DNA of 64,000 nt from Achromobacter denitrificans NBRC 15125 (GCF_001571365.1 NZ_BCTQ01000004.1:1-64000); one strand, 5' to 3'. Positions 26,388 to 35,655 are shown, counted from the first letter of the stretch. Numbers and translations are program-made. Notes: generated by a model from the sequence alone, not told the origin.

Positions 26388-29300
26388 CTACCAGCGGGCC
26401 GGCCGCGAGGCCCCCAGCGCCACGAGTCCGGCGACGGCCAGCAGCCAGAGCCACAACGCGTCGGGCGCTGCCTGCGCAGGCGTGGGCGCGCGCGGTTCCA
26501 GCGCGTACCCCTGCACTTGCGTGGCGGGGGGCGCCGCGCCGGCGGGTCCCGCGGCAGGCGGCGCGGGCTGCGCCGGAATGGAATTCGCCTCCTGGGACTG
26601 GCACCTGGGCAGCGCGCAGTCGGATCCGTGCCGCGCCACGCTCTGCGCCAGCGCCTGCTCCAGTTGCCGCCTGTCGGCGGCATCGGCCTGCCACGCGCCC
26701 CGGTCGATCGCGGCGATCAGGGTCTCCAGCAAATGCTGGCGCGCGTGCGGATTGTGGCGGGCGAAGTACTCGTCCAGGCCCAGTTGGAATTTGTCGTCGA
26801 CATAGACGGCCTTGACCTCGGACCAGTCGGCATCGCTTACCAGCCGCGGCGTCGTAACGTCCCACAACAGCATGTGCGCGGGCAGGTCCGCCATGTAGCG
26901 GGCGCCGTTGTAGCCGCTGTCCTGCATGGCGCGGATCCAGGCGGGATTGAAGTAGCGCGATTGCAGTTCGCGGCCGAAGGCGCGCGCCAGCGGTTCGAGC
27001 TTTCCCGCGCCCGGACGGCTGTCTTTCAGGTCGGCCACGTAGTGGGCCACCTCCGCGCCCGTTTGCTCGCGCACCGCCATGCCGATGCCGCCGAGATAGG
27101 CGGCCGGCATGCTGGTGTCGAGCAGCCCGTAGGTGTTCGAACTGCGGCTGAAGACGGCGGCTTCCACGCCGGACAACTGCGCGACGAAGCCCTGCGCGTC
27201 GGGCGCGCCGTTGCCGCCTTCGCCGTAGGCGTGGCCCAGGCGGTCGGTGTACAGCCTGGACAGGCGGGCGTCGGTCCAGTCGGCCCCGGCCTGCAGCGCG
27301 AACTGGGTCGAGGGCGAGTAGGCGCCGGGCGCGGTGGAATAGATGCGGCGGTCGGCGCGCGCGCGCGCCTCGGCGGCGGGCGCGCCGGCAGCGGCCAATT
27401 GCGCCGCGATCGCCAGGCTGTTCGCGCGCACGGCGTTGTCGCGTTCGTCCGCCGCCGCGGCCAGCCGCGCGGCTTTCGCAAGCATCGCGATCTTGTCGGC
27501 GAAGTGGTCGCGGTAGGTGCCCGAGGTGGTGACCAGCACGTCCACGCGCGGCCGTCCCAGCGCGGCGCGGTCGTCCAGCGCGACATCGATGACTTCGCCC
27601 CGCGGGTTCCATACCGGACGCGCGCCCATCAGGCGCAGGATCTGCGCTTCCATGGCGCCGCGATTCTGCGTGGACTCCACCGACCACAGCACGAACGCCA
27701 CCTTGCGCGGCGCCTGGCCGTGTTCCTTCCGGTAGTTCTCGATCAGCGCGTCGGCCATGCTCGAACCCGTTGCCCACGCTTCGCGCGTGGGCAGGGAGCG
27801 CGTGGCGAACGTGTACGGATTGCGGCCAGGCGGCAGCGCGTCGGGGTTGCGCACGGCGTCGGCCATGGGGCCGGGCTCGATGTAGCGGCCGTCCAGCGCG
27901 TCCAGCACGGCATCGGCTTCCCTGGGCGCCGCCGCGACGCGCGCGGCATAGTCCTGGATGCGTTCCGCCACGTCGGCCGGCGCGTGCCTGGCGTCCCCGG
28001 CGATCACCGCCCGCACGGTTTCGAGCGGCGGCGGTTCCGCCATGTCGCCGGCGAGCATGGCGTGGACCATGCGCGCGGAAACGTCGGCATCGGGAGGCTG
28101 GCCCAGCACATGCCCCCCGACCGGCATGGGCGCCGCCTCCACCTCGGCCAGATAGCGGCGCAGGGCGGCTTCGAGTTGCGGCCAGGGCGCGCGCGCCGCG
28201 TCCAGGTCCAGGGCGCGGGCGTGGCGCGCGGCCAGGCCGCGCACGGCCTGTCTCGCGGAATCGTCCGTCGATTGCGCCGCCGCATCGAGCTTGTCGCGCA
28301 AGGCGGCGAGGTCGGGCGGCAGGGAGGCGAGGGCCAGCGGCGGCATGAAGCCGAGGGTCAGCGCGTTGGCGCGCCGCTTGTTGCCGATGCCGCCGTTGGC
28401 TTGCAGGGGCGTGGGCTGGATGTGGGGCAGGTCGCCGATCAGGCGGCCGACCCAGTCGTCGCGGGCCGGCCCCTGCTGCTTGCCGGGCATGAGCGACAAC
28501 TGCGTGAAGAGCGGCACATAGGCGTCGGCATGATGGCCGCGCGTCATCCAGAGATAGAAGGCGACGTACTGGTGATGCGGCGGCAAGGCGTCCGTCGACG
28601 CGAGCGCGCCGGCATCCTGCAGATAGCCCCAGACCGGATGCGGCGCCACGACGACCTTGCCGAAACGCAGCGCCGGGATCACGATGGAGCGCTGGCCCTC
28701 CTGGCCGGCATGCACCATGATGCGGCCGGGAGGCGGACCCCAGCGCGCTTCCACCGCCTCGCGCAAGGCTTGCGGAAGCTCCCGGTACCAGGCGAGGTAT
28801 TGCGCTTCCGGAATCGCCACCGCGTCGCCAGCGGCCAGGCGACGCGCCAGCTCGGCCTGGGCGCGCCGGTATTGCGCGTCGGCTTCGCCGGCGTGGCCGG
28901 GAGCGCCCCACAAGCCGGCGCTTACGTTGGCGCCGTCGCGCGCCATGCGCTGCGCCAGCGCGTCCGCGTCCGGCAGGGGGAGGGCGCCCACATCGTAGCC
29001 GTCGCCCCGCAGCCGTCGCAGCAAGGCGGCCAGGCTGGCTTGCGCATCCAGGTAGCTGTCCGGATCGCCGCCCACGTCCGCCTGGTCGGCCGCTTCGCTG
29101 TGGTACGAGATCACCAGCCGCTTCTCCGCGTTGGGCAGGCGGTGCAGGCGGGTCCAGGCCAGCGCGCGCGCTACGCGCCACGACACCTGTTCCGCCAGCG
29201 GCTCGTGCAGCACCGCGCCGTCCGCGCGCACGCGCCGCGCGCCTACCATCATGGGTTCGATGATGCCGTTGGCCTCGCTCAGCGCCAGCTGGCCGCTGCG

Positions 29301-30317
29301 GTCCGGGGCAAAGCCGCCCGGGTCCGCGCGCCATTGGGCGGCATCGCGTGTGTAGTCGGTGGTGCAGCCCAGTACCGCGACGCCCAGCGCCCGGGCTTCT
29401 TCCACGCCGGCCCGGTGGGCGGCGTAGTCGATCTGGCTGGCGCAGAGGATCAGCGCATCCACCGCGGGCTTGCCGTCGGCGCCGCGCAGATGGCGCAGCG
29501 AATCATGGCTGTCGCTGCGCCACAGCGGCACCGGCAGGCCGCCCTGGCTTTCGGTTTCGTTGACGAGCGCGTCGATCACCGCGGCGTTGTCGCCCAAGGC
29601 CAGGCTGCGATAGAACACGATGCCGACGCGCGGCCGGGCATCGGCGCCGGGCAGGCGCTGGCGCGCCCACGCCAGATAGGCCTCGACGTCGGGGAAGGGG
29701 CCGGCGTGCGCGGGGTGATAGAAGGCGCGCTCGGGATACTCGACCGGCGGTTCGGCCAGGCCTGGCATGCCGAGCAGGCGCGCGCCCAGGTAATCCAGCA
29801 GGCGCGTGTAGTTCTCGACGGTGCCGTTGCGCCAGTACGCCAGAGCTTGCGGCACCGCCGAGGCCGGCACGTTGCCGCTTACCCACTCATCGCCGTTGAT
29901 GACGAGCACGCGGGTCCGCCGCGCCGCCGCGTCCAGGCGCGCCCGGTAGTGGGCCAGGCGCGGGCCGACGCCTTCGACCACGACCAGGTCGTATGCGGAC
30001 AGGTCCGCCTCCTCGATGCCGGGCAGCTGGCCGCCGCCCAGGCCATAGAGGTCGATCGCCAGGGCGTTGGCGCGTCGCGCCGCGGCGGCGCGCATCAGGG
30101 TGGGCTGTTGAGCGAGCTCGATCGAAATGACGGCGATGCGCGGTCGCGAGTGGGCGCGCGCTTGCGCTTCCCGCGTCGCGACGCCGGGCGCCGCCTGTGC
30201 CGGCGCGGCGAGGGCAAGCGCGAGCGCGAGCAGGCCCGCGCAGGCGGCGGCCCACCGGGCGAACCGGCCGAGACGTCGCGGCCGGGCGGGCCCTTGGAGA
30301 AAGGCGGATCTGTGCAT
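26388..30317 (-). CDS. Exported, membrane-anchored CobN/HmuS-like chelatase
   Basis: A 1309-residue protein of the CobN/magnesium-chelatase H family. Unlike cytosolic CobN it has a signal peptide (residues 1-42: basic start, hydrophobic ALLALALALAA core, AQAA cleavage site). It ends in a single hydrophobic helix (LWLWLLAVAGLVALGA) with a short basic tail, preceded by a proline/alanine-rich linker. Family segments include YHPAHAGPFPDVEAYLAW, SLMPGKQQGPARDDWVGR and MHAGQEGQRSIVIPALRFGK. The ATG at 30317 follows AGGAGG. It is the last gene of a receptor, ExbB-like, DUF2149 operon. HmuS of Bacteroidota is the closest parallel I know. No CobS/CobT genes are nearby. Confidence 0.85.
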   Translation of the reverse strand: MHRSAFLQGPARPRRLGRFARWAAACAGLLALALALAAPAQAAPGVATREAQARAHSRPRIAVISIELAQQPTLMRAAAARRANALAIDLYGLGGGQLPGIEEADLSAYDLVVVEGVGPRLAHYRARLDAAARRTRVLVINGDEWVSGNVPASAVPQALAYWRNGTVENYTRLLDYLGARLLGMPGLAEPPVEYPERAFYHPAHAGPFPDVEAYLAWARQRLPGADARPRVGIVFYRSLALGDNAAVIDALVNETESQGGLPVPLWRSDSHDSLRHLRGADGKPAVDALILCASQIDYAAHRAGVEEARALGVAVLGCTTDYTRDAAQWRADPGGFAPDRSGQLALSEANGIIEPMMVGARRVRADGAVLHEPLAEQVSWRVARALAWTRLHRLPNAEKRLVISYHSEAADQADVGGDPDSYLDAQASLAALLRRLRGDGYDVGALPLPDADALAQRMARDGANVSAGLWGAPGHAGEADAQYRRAQAELARRLAAGDAVAIPEAQYLAWYRELPQALREAVEARWGPPPGRIMVHAGQEGQRSIVIPALRFGKVVVAPHPVWGYLQDAGALASTDALPPHHQYVAFYLWMTRGHHADAYVPLFTQLSLMPGKQQGPARDDWVGRLIGDLPHIQPTPLQANGGIGNKRRANALTLGFMPPLALASLPPDLAALRDKLDAAAQSTDDSARQAVRGLAARHARALDLDAARAPWPQLEAALRRYLAEVEAAPMPVGGHVLGQPPDADVSARMVHAMLAGDMAEPPPLETVRAVIAGDARHAPADVAERIQDYAARVAAAPREADAVLDALDGRYIEPGPMADAVRNPDALPPGRNPYTFATRSLPTREAWATGSSMADALIENYRKEHGQAPRKVAFVLWSVESTQNRGAMEAQILRLMGARPVWNPRGEVIDVALDDRAALGRPRVDVLVTTSGTYRDHFADKIAMLAKAARLAAAADERDNAVRANSLAIAAQLAAAGAPAAEARARADRRIYSTAPGAYSPSTQFALQAGADWTDARLSRLYTDRLGHAYGEGGNGAPDAQGFVAQLSGVEAAVFSRSSNTYGLLDTSMPAAYLGGIGMAVREQTGAEVAHYVADLKDSRPGAGKLEPLARAFGRELQSRYFNPAWIRAMQDSGYNGARYMADLPAHMLLWDVTTPRLVSDADWSEVKAVYVDDKFQLGLDEYFARHNPHARQHLLETLIAAIDRGAWQADAADRRQLEQALAQSVARHGSDCALPRCQSQEANSIPAQPAPPAAGPAGAAPPATQVQGYALEPRAPTPAQAAPDALWLWLLAVAGLVALGASRPARW

Positions 30318-30325
30318 GGGGCCTC

Positions 30326-30682
30326 CTACTTCGCGCCGCCTTCCTGCTCGGGGACGTACACCACTTGTCCGTCCGGCAGGCGATAGGCGGTGCCCAGGCG
30401 TTCGCCCTGCCCGGACAGCTTGCGGTCCGTGACCCGCTCGACCTTGACCTGTTGCTGGGTCTTGCTCACCACTTCCAGCTGGCCGTCGGCGGTCTGGTGC
30501 GTCAGCGTCCAGGTCGCGTCGGCGCTGAGCATATCGGTCGATCCCAGCACCGAGAACAAGGCCAGGGCCATCGCCACGATGAACGCCAGGCTGGCGTCGA
30601 ACAGGTTGGCCACGCCGGCCAGCGGGTCGTCGTGGTGGGCGGATTCGAGCCGCGAGCGGGCAAACCTCAGGCGGGATTTCAT
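30326..30682 (-). CDS. DUF2149-type protein, probable ExbD analogue
   Basis: A 118-residue protein with a basic N-terminus, one membrane helix and a periplasmic domain of about 65 residues. The helix reads DPLAGVANLFDASLAFIVAM, with an aspartate at the same relative place as the proton-carrying aspartate of ExbD. The C-terminal part is hydrophilic (GTAYRLPDGQVVYVPE). The ATG at 30682 overlaps the stop of the ExbB-like gene by four bases. DUF2149 genes occur beside MotA/TolQ/ExbB and CobN-like genes. The ExbD analogy is my inference. Confidence 0.75.
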   Translation of the reverse strand: MKSRLRFARSRLESAHHDDPLAGVANLFDASLAFIVAMALALFSVLGSTDMLSADATWTLTHQTADGQLEVVSKTQQQVKVERVTDRKLSGQGERLGTAYRLPDGQVVYVPEQEGGAK

Positions 30683-31236
30683 GCGGCGCGCTCCTGGGGG
30701 GCGGCCGCCTGCGCAGCGCGAAGCGCGCATTCCGCATGCAGCCGCAGGGCGTCCAGGTCTTCGCGCTGCCAGCCTTCGCGCACCATCGCGATCACGTGCG
30801 ACACCACGCCGATCGCGATGCCGACGATGGTGGCCGAGAACGCCACCACCATGTGTTCGGCCAGCGCGGGCAGGTCGCCTCGCGCCAGGCCGTTCAGCGC
30901 GGCCGCCATCGGGATCAAGGTGCCCATCAGGCCGAGCGACGGCCCCGCGCGCACGGCGAAGCGCACCGCGTTCAGGCTGCGCGCGCCGGCGTGTTCGGCG
31001 CGCGCCAGCACGCGTTCGATGTCCAGGTCCATGTTGGCATCGGATGCGGCGGCGGCCGCGTCGATTTCCGCCGCCAGGCGCGCCACCGCCGGCCGGCGGC
31101 CGCGCCAGCGGCCCGCCGCGCTGCGCGCGAACATGCCCAGCGCGACCAGGGCCCAGGCCGCCAGCACGACCAGCATGAGCAGCACGGGGACGAACAAGAG
31201 TTGGGAGACCTGCTCCAGGACGAATTTGAGGTTCAT
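30679..31236 (-). CDS. MotA/TolQ/ExbB-family proton-channel protein
   Basis: A 185-residue inner-membrane protein. The first helix is near residues 12-35. A cytoplasmic loop follows, then the conserved family segment VRAGPSLGLMGTLIPMAAALNGLARGD and the last helices (MVVAFSATIVGIAIGVVSHVIA). This is the TolQ/ExbB core, about the length of a short ExbB. It lies five bases after the TonB-dependent receptor and overlaps DUF2149. The pair probably makes a proton-driven motor dedicated to this uptake system. Confidence 0.88.
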   Translation of the reverse strand: MNLKFVLEQVSQLLFVPVLLMLVVLAAWALVALGMFARSAAGRWRGRRPAVARLAAEIDAAAAASDANMDLDIERVLARAEHAGARSLNAVRFAVRAGPSLGLMGTLIPMAAALNGLARGDLPALAEHMVVAFSATIVGIAIGVVSHVIAMVREGWQREDLDALRLHAECALRAAQAAAPQERAA

Positions 31237-31241
31237 GATGA

Positions 31242-33371
31242 TTACAGGGCTCGCGTGTAGCGCAGGTAGTAGGCGCGGCCGGGCATGGTGTAGTCGGCCT
31301 TCTCGTAGTAGTCGCGGTCGAACAGGTTGGACACGTCGAACCGCAGCGTGTCCTTGGGCGTGATCTTCCAGCGCGCGCTCAGGTCCACGACCGTGAACGG
31401 CTCGTTCTCGAACAGGCCGCCGCGGCCGCCGGTGTAGATGCTGCCCTGGCTGTTGTCGGTGTCGTAGCGGGTATCGACGTGGCGGGCCGTAAGGGTGCCC
31501 GACAGCCTGTTGCCGTCGCTGACCGTGAGCGACAGATTGCCTTTCCATTTGGCCACGTTGCGGATGGGCACGGCGCCGCTGGCGTCGAAATCCTCCGCCT
31601 GAAGCAGCCGGGTGAAACTGCCCGAAACGCCGATGCGGCCCGCCGGCAGGCCGAACCAAGGGCCGGCATCGTAGGCCAGCCGCGCCTCGATCCCGCGCAT
31701 GCGGGAATCGTTCGCGTTTTCGTAGCTGCTCACGCGTTCGGTAGCGGTATTGCTCACGATCACGGAGCGGATGCGGTCGCGGATGCGCGAATCGAAATAC
31801 GTCACGTCGGCGTCGAGGCGGCCGTCGGCATAGCCGAGTCCGATGTCCCAGCTGCGGTTGCGTTCGGGCTTGAGGCTGGGATTGCCCATCGAGACGCGGC
31901 GTTGCGCGCCGGCGTACTCAACGTTTTCCCCGGCGATTTCACTGCCCTGCGGCGGCGCGAACGCCGTGCCGGCCGAACCGTGCACGCGCCACGATTCGCT
32001 CAGTTTGAAGACCGCGCCGCCGCGCGGATTGAAGCTGGTGAAGGCCGATGAACCGGGGCTGTAGCTGGTCTTGTAGGGCGTGGAGCGCGTGCTGGAACGG
32101 ATCCAGTCATAGCGGCCTCCCAGCGTCAGGATCAGCCTGTCGTCGAGCCAGCTGCTGCCCCATTCGGCGAAGATGCCGTTGCTGTCGCGGCGTTCGTTGG
32201 GGCTGTAAGGCGCCAGGCGCTGGCCTTGGGCACCGTAGGAATAGCGGTCGGCCTCGACCCGCTGCCAGTCCGTGCCGTAGGTAAGCGTCATGCTGTCGGC
32301 GAATGCCCACACGTCCTGCACCTGATAGCCCAGGTAGCGGGATTCGGTGCGGCTGGAACGGTAGCGGTCCGCGGCCGCGGGCACCGTGATGTAGTTGTAG
32401 TTTTCGCGCGAGGCATAGGCCGTCGCCGTGATGAGGTGGTCCCGGGGCGTTAGCGTGAACCGCAGGTCGCCGCCGAGCCGGTCGGTTTCGTTGGCGGAGG
32501 CATTGGGCGGATTGAAGCTGACGGGGCCCGGCGCGTTATTGCGCAGGTCGGCCCAGTCGATCGTGGCATCGACGCGCACCATGTCGGTCAGGTCGCTGCC
32601 GATGCGCGCCTTGCCGGAACCGCGGCGAAAGTCGCTGTTGGGCCGCTTGTCGCCCGCGCCGGTGGTGAAGTCGCCGTTCTGGTTCACATAGCCGAACGCC
32701 AGGTCGAAATCGGTGCGCTCGGACAGGGATCCGCCCAAGGCGAAGTCCGTCATGCGCGTGTCGAACGAACCGTAGCCTACGCCGATCGATCCGCCGATCG
32801 GGCCCGTCGAGCGGCGCGTGATGATGTTCACCACGCCGCCCATGGCCGAGGCGCCGTATAGCGACGAAGCCGGGCCCTTCAGCACCTCGACGCGTTCGAT
32901 GCTTTCGGGCGAGAGCGTCGTGAAGCTGGTGGACCCGGAAGGCCGGCCGTCGATCAGCACCAGCGTGCGCGGGTTGATCGTGAACTCGAAGTTCGGCCGC
33001 ATGCCCCGCAGGCCGATGCCCGCCAGCCCGTTGGGGTACTGGATCACATCGACGCTGGCGTTTTTCTTGAGTTGGTCGATGAAGCTGGTGGCGACCGTGT
33101 CCTGCAGCACCTTGCCGTCTACGACCTCCATCGAGGAGGGCACGTCGTCCAGGCGCTGCTCGTTGCGCGTGGCGGTGACCACGACGGGGTTCAGTTCCAC
33201 CACCTGATTCACGGCGGCACCGTCGCCCGGCGGCGCGCCCGCCGCGAGATGGCGGCCTTGCCCGTCCTCGGCGGCGTGCGCGCCGAATGCCACGCACAAT
33301 GTGGCGCCCAGCGCCGCGAATCGCCCGCCGTCGCGGCGCGACGGCCTGGCCTGCACATGCTTCCTGTTCAT
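31242..33371 (-). CDS. TonB-dependent outer-membrane receptor of the CobN-like locus
   Basis: A 709-residue receptor with a signal peptide (about residues 1-34). The plug has NPVVVTATRNEQRLDDVPSS and EVLKGPASSLYGASAMGGVV, and the barrel ends in the DVSNLFDRDYYEKADYTMPG segment. The family is BtuB/haem-receptor-like. A FRAP-type box (FAPPQ) and an NPNL-type box (NPSL) are present, but the histidine usually found between them in haem receptors is absent. Haem is therefore not certain as substrate. I used the ATG at 33371, with GCAGCAGG upstream. Confidence 0.9.
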   Translation of the reverse strand: MNRKHVQARPSRRDGGRFAALGATLCVAFGAHAAEDGQGRHLAAGAPPGDGAAVNQVVELNPVVVTATRNEQRLDDVPSSMEVVDGKVLQDTVATSFIDQLKKNASVDVIQYPNGLAGIGLRGMRPNFEFTINPRTLVLIDGRPSGSTSFTTLSPESIERVEVLKGPASSLYGASAMGGVVNIITRRSTGPIGGSIGVGYGSFDTRMTDFALGGSLSERTDFDLAFGYVNQNGDFTTGAGDKRPNSDFRRGSGKARIGSDLTDMVRVDATIDWADLRNNAPGPVSFNPPNASANETDRLGGDLRFTLTPRDHLITATAYASRENYNYITVPAAADRYRSSRTESRYLGYQVQDVWAFADSMTLTYGTDWQRVEADRYSYGAQGQRLAPYSPNERRDSNGIFAEWGSSWLDDRLILTLGGRYDWIRSSTRSTPYKTSYSPGSSAFTSFNPRGGAVFKLSESWRVHGSAGTAFAPPQGSEIAGENVEYAGAQRRVSMGNPSLKPERNRSWDIGLGYADGRLDADVTYFDSRIRDRIRSVIVSNTATERVSSYENANDSRMRGIEARLAYDAGPWFGLPAGRIGVSGSFTRLLQAEDFDASGAVPIRNVAKWKGNLSLTVSDGNRLSGTLTARHVDTRYDTDNSQGSIYTGGRGGLFENEPFTVVDLSARWKITPKDTLRFDVSNLFDRDYYEKADYTMPGRAYYLRYTRAL

Positions 33372-33404
33372 CCTGCTGCTCTCGCCCCTATGAATAATTC
33401 GCAA

Positions 33405-33419
33405 TGATATAACATATCA
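33405..33419. promoter_or_regulatory. Fur-like palindrome before the CobN-locus receptor
   Basis: TGATAT-AAC-ATATCA is a perfect inverted repeat 34 bases upstream of the receptor ATG. It matches 10 of the 14 specified positions of the 7-1-7 Fur core TGATAATnATTATCA. Iron control is a reasonable inference. I looked for a cobalamin riboswitch here and saw none. Confidence 0.55.
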
Positions 33420-33538
33420 ATAAAAGGGCGAGCTTATTCACTTGGAGGCGGCCGGCGCATGTGCCGCAACCGGCCTTCTGCTCGAATGCCTGAAGCGCGC
33501 GCGCCTGCCGGGAAAGCGTAGAACAGGCTAGGGCGGGG

Positions 33539-34318
33539 TCAATCCGCCGCCGCGATCGCGGCGGCGATTTCGGCGGCCGCGGCCAGCATGGGCTCGCGGA
33601 AGCCGGGCAGTTCCTCGAAGGCCACGCGCGCGCTGGGCACGGAAATCCCCAGGCCGGCGATGAGCTGGCCCTGCGCATCGCGGATCGGCACGGCGCAACC
33701 GACCACGCCGGCCATCACTTCTTCATTGCTCGCCGCCCATTGCTCCTTGCGCACCTTGCGCACCACGTCTCGCAGCGTATCCGCGGAAACGATGGTGTTG
33801 GGCGCGAGCGATTCGAGCGTGGCGTGGCCGAGCCACCATTCGAATTGGTCCTCGGGCATTTCGGACAGGAACAGCTTGCCGATCGACGTGCAGTACAGCG
33901 GCGAGCGGTGCCCATGGTCGAAGTACAGGCCCTGCGACCGCGTGGCGATGGCCGAATCCACGTAGAACACTTCGTCGTCCACGCGGCGGCCGAGCTGGCA
34001 ATGCTCGCCGATGCGGTTGGACAGCGCGACCAGGATCTGGTGGCTCCGGTCGCCGCGCATCGCGGCCGAGACGGCGGCCATGCCCAGGTCGACCAGGGCG
34101 GCGCCGACCGCGAGCTTCTTGCTGCCCAGCACGCGCTTGAGCAGGCGCCTTTCTTCCAATTGCGCGACGAGCCGGTGAACGGTGGGCACCGGCAGGCCGC
34201 AGGCGGCGGCCACGTCGGTCATGGTGATGGGACGGTCCGCATGCGCCACCACGTCGAGAACATGCAGCAACCGGTCTAGGGGTTGATCCCTAGGGACAGC
34301 CTGAGAGCCGCTGATCAT
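33539..34318 (-). CDS. IclR-family transcriptional regulator
   Basis: A 259-residue regulator. The N-terminal winged helix has PLDRLLHVLDVVAHADRPIT and ACGLPVPTVHRLVAQLEERR. The C-terminal effector domain has the family pattern RSPLYCTSIGKLFLSEMPED and GCAVPIRDAQGQLIAGLGIS. The ATG at 34318 gives normal length; the longer frame start at 34432 lies in the promoter region. It is divergent from the CoA-transferase operon, which it probably controls. Confidence 0.9.
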   Translation of the reverse strand: MISGSQAVPRDQPLDRLLHVLDVVAHADRPITMTDVAAACGLPVPTVHRLVAQLEERRLLKRVLGSKKLAVGAALVDLGMAAVSAAMRGDRSHQILVALSNRIGEHCQLGRRVDDEVFYVDSAIATRSQGLYFDHGHRSPLYCTSIGKLFLSEMPEDQFEWWLGHATLESLAPNTIVSADTLRDVVRKVRKEQWAASNEEVMAGVVGCAVPIRDAQGQLIAGLGISVPSARVAFEELPGFREPMLAAAAEIAAAIAAAD

Positions 34319-34341
34319 AATTAATCCAATTAGTGAAAGAA

Positions 34342-34364
34342 AAACTTCCAATATTCGGAAGTTT
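34342..34364. promoter_or_regulatory. Probable IclR-type operator
   Basis: AAACTTCC (34342-34349) and GGAAGTTT (34357-34364) form a perfect eight-base inverted repeat with a seven-base AT-rich centre, midway between the divergent IclR and CoA-transferase genes. The GGAA/TTCC half-sites recall the E. coli IclR box. Assignment is by position and symmetry. Confidence 0.6.
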
Positions 34365-34407
34365 ATCACAGGGCAGATTTTCTTTCCAAGTGAGATCGAA
34401 ACCCACC

Positions 34408-35655
34408 ATGTCCACTTTTCCCGAAACCGCACATCGTGCCGAACCCGCCGCGCAGGCGACTCGCAAGGGTCCGCTCGCGGGCCTGCGCGTCATCGACGCG
34501 GGCAACATGATCGCCGGACCGCTGGCGGCCACCCAGATGGCCGACTTCGGCGCCGACGTCATCAAGCTGGAACTGCCGGGTTCCGGCGATTCGATGCGCC
34601 ACTGGACCCCGATGAAGGAAGGGCTGTCGCTGTGGTGGAAGGTGATCGCCCGCAACAAGCGGCTGATCACGCTGACCTTGTCGCATCCGCGCGGCCAGGA
34701 GCTGTTTCGCGAGCTGATCCGCGAAGCCGACGTGCTGATCGAGAATTACCGCCCCGGCACCTTCGAGCGCTGGGGGCTGGGCTACGAGGAGCTGGCGCGC
34801 ATCAATCCGCGCCTGGTCATGGTGCGCGTGTCGGGATTCGGCCAGACCGGCCCCTACGCCCGGCGCGGCGGCTACGGCACGATCGCGGAGGCGTTTTCGG
34901 GCATCCCGTCGTTCACCGGCGCGCCGGACCGGCCGCCCACGCTGCCGGGCTTTCCCATGGCCGATTCGGTGGCCTCGACCTTCGCGGCGATGGCGGCGAT
35001 GTTCGCCGTCTACAACCGCGACCACGGCAACGGCCAGGGCCAGGAGATCGACGTCAGCCTCTACGAGCCGCTGTTCCGCCTGGTCGAATCCCAGGTGATC
35101 GGGTTCGACCAGTTGGGCATCGTCAAGCAGCGCCTGGGCAATCGCCTAGCGGAGGATTCGCCGCGCAATACCTATCAGACGCTCGACGGGCGCTGGGTGG
35201 GCATCTCGGCGAGTTCGCAGCGCACGTTCGAGCGGCTGGCGCAGGCGCTGGGCATGCCGGAACTGATCACCGATCCGCGCTTCGTCGACAACGCCTCGCG
35301 CTGCGAACACGACAAGGCCCTGGACGAGATCATCGCCGGCTGGTTCCGCGAGCGCGACTGCGCGGCCGTCATGGCGCTGTTCGAAGAGGCCGAGGTGGTT
35401 GCCGGGCCGGTGCTGGACATCAGCGACATCGTGCGCGACCCGCACTACCAGGCCCGCCAGAACATCGTGTCGGTGCCCGACGACGATTTCGGGCAGGTGC
35501 GCATGCAAGGCGTGGTGCCGCGCTTCCTGGACACCCCGGGAGAGGTGCGCCACGCCGGCCGCGCGCTGGGCGCCGACAACCGCGAAATCTACCAGGGCCT
35601 GCTGGGCGTATCGCCGCAGGAATTCGACGCGCTGACCGCGCAGGGAGTGATCTGA
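34408..35655 (+). CDS. Class III (CaiB/BaiF) CoA-transferase
   Basis: A 415-residue acyl-CoA transferase that moves CoA between carboxylic acids. It has the N-terminal GLRVIDAGNMIAGPLAATQM and DFGADVIKLELPGSGD motifs of the family. The catalytic aspartate is most likely D186 in GFPMADSVAS. The ATG at 34408 fits the family start; an in-frame ATG at 34333 overlaps the operator and is unlikely. It is the first gene of a plus-strand run, and its stop overlaps the next start by one base (TGATG). The substrate is not evident. Confidence 0.92.
   Translation: MSTFPETAHRAEPAAQATRKGPLAGLRVIDAGNMIAGPLAATQMADFGADVIKLELPGSGDSMRHWTPMKEGLSLWWKVIARNKRLITLTLSHPRGQELFRELIREADVLIENYRPGTFERWGLGYEELARINPRLVMVRVSGFGQTGPYARRGGYGTIAEAFSGIPSFTGAPDRPPTLPGFPMADSVASTFAAMAAMFAVYNRDHGNGQGQEIDVSLYEPLFRLVESQVIGFDQLGIVKQRLGNRLAEDSPRNTYQTLDGRWVGISASSQRTFERLAQALGMPELITDPRFVDNASRCEHDKALDEIIAGWFRERDCAAVMALFEEAEVVAGPVLDISDIVRDPHYQARQNIVSVPDDDFGQVRMQGVVPRFLDTPGEVRHAGRALGADNREIYQGLLGVSPQEFDALTAQGVI

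Noticed and set aside
26517..30386. A 1289-codon open frame on the plus strand opposite the CobN-like gene
   Set aside because: It is a GC-bias shadow: composition is rich in R, G, A, H and V with no motif, while the minus-strand frame encodes a clear protein.
33372..33538. Possible cobalamin riboswitch upstream of the CobN-locus receptor
   Set aside because: No B12-box-like sequence or long structured leader; the receptor ATG lies only 34 bases from the Fur-like palindrome and 168 bases from the end of the IclR gene.
33546..33565. Perfect 20-base palindrome at the end of the IclR gene
   Set aside because: It encodes an alanine-isoleucine repeat in the C-terminus; GC-rich alanine codons give such symmetry by chance and no T-run follows.
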